Program-made: the position numbers and the translations under genes
Origin: Pseudarthrobacter chlorophenolicus
GTDB lineage: Bacteria > Actinomycetota > Actinomycetes > Actinomycetales > Micrococcaceae
DNA length: 64,000 bases
Assembly (NCBI RefSeq): GCF_000962805.1
Contig: NZ_JZTW01000014.1
Coordinates: 1 to 64,000 of the forward strand
Direction: 5' to 3'
In this document: piece by piece, positions 61,872-64,000 of the stretch
How the letters are laid out: the number at the start of each line of letters is the position of its first letter
Numbering within the stretch: position 1 is the first letter of the stretch
Notes under the pieces: model-generated
The model's database searches: none
Told to the model about the DNA's origin: nothing
Seen by the model: the letters and a program-made list of their open reading frames with translations, nothing else

Positions 61872-63485
61872 TTACTTTGCGGGGTTGTGCGTGCCGATGG
61901 GCACCAGGGTCAGGTCCGGGTGGTTCTTTTCGATCCGGCGCAGGGCCCAGACGTCATTGAACAGGGCGAGGTATTCGCCGTCGGACCGCAGGAGCACCTC
62001 CGCGCCCGGAACGTTGGCCAGCGCGGGCATGGCGTCCGCCGTCGAGATCCTGGCCAGCGAGTACGGCAGGCGCTCCAGGCGCATGGGGGCGCTGAAATCG
62101 TGCGCCATCCGGTCCTCCACCACCTCGAACTGCATGGGGCCGACGGCGGCGAGCACCGGCGCCTGGTCACCGCGGACGTCGGAGCGGAGCACCTGGATGA
62201 CGCCCTCGTGCTCGAGCTGTTCGATGCCGCGGCGGAACTGCTTGAACTTGCTGGGGTCCTTGGAGCGGGCCACCTGGAAGTGTTCCGGCGCGAAGAGCGG
62301 GATGGCCGGGTACTCCACGGAGTCTTCGAGGAAGAGGCTGTCACCCACGCGCAGGGAGGAAGCGTTGACCAGTCCCACCACGTCGCCGGGGTAGGCCTCG
62401 TCGATGACTTCGCGTTCGCGGCCGAACACCTGCTGGGCGTACTTGGTGGCGAAGGACTTGCCGGTGCGGGTCTGGGTGACCACCATGCCGCGTTCGAAGA
62501 CGCCGGAGCACACGCGGATGAAGGCCACATGGTCCCGGTGGGCCTTGTTCATTCCGGCCTGGACCTTGAACACAAAGCCCGAGAACGGGGACTCGACGGG
62601 GCGGGGGCTGCCGTCCACGTCCGGGCGGGGCGCCGCGGGTGGGGCGAAGTCCACCAGTGCGTCCAGCAGCTCCTTGACGCCGAAGTTGAGCGCGGCGGAG
62701 CTGAACAGGATGGGGGTGGCCTTACCGGCGTGGAAGGCGTCGACGTCGAACTCCAGGTTTGACTCGACTACCAGGCCGGCTTCATCCACGGCGTCAGACC
62801 AGTTGCTGCCCTGGCTTTCGGCGGCTTCCTCCGGCGTGAAGTACTCGGTCAGGGCGATCTGGGCGCCGGCGTTGTTGCGTTGGAACCGGGCGAACCGGTC
62901 GTTGCGCAGGTCCCACACACCGCGGAAGTCACCGGAGATGCCCACGGCCCAGGTCAGCGGCATGGGCTGCAGGCCGGTGCGTTCGGTGATCTCGTCCATC
63001 AGCGCCAGCGCGTCCAGGCCGGGACGGTCCCACTTGTTGATGACGGTGATGATGGGCAGGTTCCGCTGCTTGCAGACCTCGAAAAGCTTCATGGTCTGGG
63101 TTTCCAGGCCCTTGGCGGCGTCCACCAGCATCACGGCACAGTCGACGGCGGCCAGCACGCGGTAGGTGTCCTCGGAGAAGTCGGCGTGGCCGGGGGTGTC
63201 CAGGAGGTTGATGACCGTGTCCCGGTAGGAGAACTGCAGGGCCGCGGAGCTAATGGAGATGCCTCGGTCCTTTTCCATCTGCATCCAGTCCGAGACCGTT
63301 TCCTTGCGGTTGGCCTTGCCGCTGGAGGCGCCGGCGGTGCCGATCACCTTGGCGTGCAGGGCGAGGGCTTCCGTGAGGGTGGACTTGCCGGCGTCGGGGT
63401 GGGAGATGACGGCGAAGGTCCTGCGGCGGCCCGCTTCCTTGTGAATCGCATTGATCCGGGCGGGGGTCAGGACATCTTGGGACAC
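61872..63485 (-). CDS. prfC: Peptide chain release factor 3
   Basis: A 537-residue translational GTPase that recycles RF1/RF2 from ribosomes. G1 SHPDAGKSTL, the switch region RGISISSAA, G3 DTPGHADFSEDTYR and G4 NKWDRPG are intact, with RF3-type domains II/III after. I prefer the GTG at 63485 (VSQDVLTPARIN); the longer frame begins at a TTG at 63524. TAAAAT on the minus strand at 63531-63536 is a likely -10 element. Confidence 0.96.
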   Translation of the reverse strand: MSQDVLTPARINAIHKEAGRRRTFAVISHPDAGKSTLTEALALHAKVIGTAGASSGKANRKETVSDWMQMEKDRGISISSAALQFSYRDTVINLLDTPGHADFSEDTYRVLAAVDCAVMLVDAAKGLETQTMKLFEVCKQRNLPIITVINKWDRPGLDALALMDEITERTGLQPMPLTWAVGISGDFRGVWDLRNDRFARFQRNNAGAQIALTEYFTPEEAAESQGSNWSDAVDEAGLVVESNLEFDVDAFHAGKATPILFSSAALNFGVKELLDALVDFAPPAAPRPDVDGSPRPVESPFSGFVFKVQAGMNKAHRDHVAFIRVCSGVFERGMVVTQTRTGKSFATKYAQQVFGREREVIDEAYPGDVVGLVNASSLRVGDSLFLEDSVEYPAIPLFAPEHFQVARSKDPSKFKQFRRGIEQLEHEGVIQVLRSDVRGDQAPVLAAVGPMQFEVVEDRMAHDFSAPMRLERLPYSLARISTADAMPALANVPGAEVLLRSDGEYLALFNDVWALRRIEKNHPDLTLVPIGTHNPAK

Positions 63486-63626
63486 GGTGCTACTTTCGCT
63501 GCGGTTGCGGCTGGATGAAGCCAAAGTCCAATTTTATCGCAGTGCCGCAAACCGGCACCGGTCCGCTTAACACCCGCGAAACCGGCAGTTCAAGGCAGCG
63601 AAATGACGGCCCGCTACCGTGGCGGC

Positions 63627-63833
63627 ATGACGACGCCGGGTAACCCCTTCCACGATCCTTTCGCCTCCACCATCGCTCCTGGCAGGATGCAGGAGCACAG
63701 TACGGGCCAGGGTGACGCCGGGCAGCACCCAAAGGGCGTCCAGTCGGCGGCAGAACTGAAGGCGCTCCGGGCAGCATCGCTCGCCAGGGTCAGCAGGGAC
63801 CTGGAGCGGATGCTCCGGGTCCGGGCGCGCTGA
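63627..63833 (+). CDS. Small hypothetical protein (68 aa)
   Basis: Begins MTTPGNPFHDPFASTIAPG and ends with a basic helix (LARVSRDLERMLRVRAR). The start is set by the leaderless-type TACCGT (63615-63620) six bases before the ATG at 63627; there is no Shine-Dalgarno sequence. Codon use fits the surrounding genes. No family recognised. Confidence 0.55.
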   Translation: MTTPGNPFHDPFASTIAPGRMQEHSTGQGDAGQHPKGVQSAAELKALRAASLARVSRDLERMLRVRAR

Positions 63834-63935
63834 AGCGGGCGTTCCTTCCCCTTCGGACCTGCCTGCCCACCCGTCCGCTTCGGTGTTTGGCTCCAGGATC
63901 ACGTAGGTTGCCGGCTGAAAAGGCATGATGGGTGC

Positions 63936-64000
63936 ATGCGCAGCATAGAGCTGGTGTTCGACGACGATACCGAGTCCGCCATCAGGGCCGATTGGGTGCG
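63936..64000 (+). CDS. Start of a gene cut by the window edge (possible 2'-5' RNA ligase family)
   Basis: The frame from the ATG at 63936 encodes MRSIELVFDDDTESAIRADWV and continues out of the window. The beginning resembles 2'-5' RNA ligase family proteins of Arthrobacter-type genomes, but 21 codons are too few to be sure. Confidence 0.4.
   Translation, partial: MRSIELVFDDDTESAIRADWV

Overview
The window is high-GC DNA with GC-rich third codon positions, tight head-to-tail operons with ATGA/GTGA/TGATG start-stop overlaps, several leaderless-looking starts (TAnnnT a few bases before ATG) and actinobacterial families (GAF-ANTAR regulators, RskA/SigK pair, class F sortase, UreABCEFGD with a NiCoT permease). 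This fits a soil actinobacterium of the Micrococcaceae, most likely an Arthrobacter/Pseudarthrobacter-type chromosome. I see no phage, transposase, CRISPR array or replication origin; the only RNA gene I can name is one tRNA-Lys.

Layout. 1-5.6 kb: nucleoside hydrolase (cut by the window edge), a methyltransferase-like membrane protein, an AAA ATPase, a GAF-ANTAR regulator and a type B carboxylesterase. 5.5-14.5 kb: a catabolic cluster with a RpiB-type isomerase, a fused DhaK-DhaL ketose kinase, an SDR dehydrogenase and a TIM-barrel isomerase on the minus strand, diverging from an MHS-type permease and a split transketolase on the plus strand, followed by a GntR/FCD regulator. Copies of one palindromic operator (ACTGT-NN-ACAGT) lie in the divergent promoter region and before the regulator gene. 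The substrate is unknown; a tetritol/erythrulose or apiose-like route is inferred. 15-21.5 kb: nickel permease and the urease operon ureABCEFGD, with two related long-hairpin repeats in the ureE-ureF and ureG-ureD gaps. 21.7-30.3 kb: L-arabinose block (LacI regulator, HhH-GPD protein, GH51 arabinofuranosidase, araA, araD, araB) interrupted by a second GAF-ANTAR gene.

30.3-38.5 kb: a DHFR-like reductase, an alpha/beta hydrolase, a small membrane protein, an anti-sigma/sigma K pair with a class F sortase and a secreted DUF4397 protein, a second LacI regulator diverging from an SGNH hydrolase, and tRNA-Lys with a strong terminator. 38.7-46.3 kb: a conserved hypothetical gene, a candidate structured small RNA, the DUF47-Pit phosphate operon and the PhoP-box-controlled pstSCAB operon. 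46.3-50.7 kb: FUSC membrane protein, radA, a long inverted repeat, Nudix and small hypothetical genes. 50.3-60.5 kb: D-glucarate catabolism. A tctCBA tripartite transporter plus a universal stress protein diverges from a LysR regulator, followed by kdgD, ketoglutarate semialdehyde dehydrogenase, gudD and an MFS permease; one bipartite operator occurs in both control regions in opposite orientation. 60.6-64 kb: a FabF-like ketosynthase, release factor 3, a small gene and the start of a gene running out of the window.

The gene sets suggest a plant-litter or soil lifestyle: arabinan and arabinose use, hexarate use, urea nitrogen, high-affinity phosphate capture, and one uncharacterised polyol or sugar pathway.
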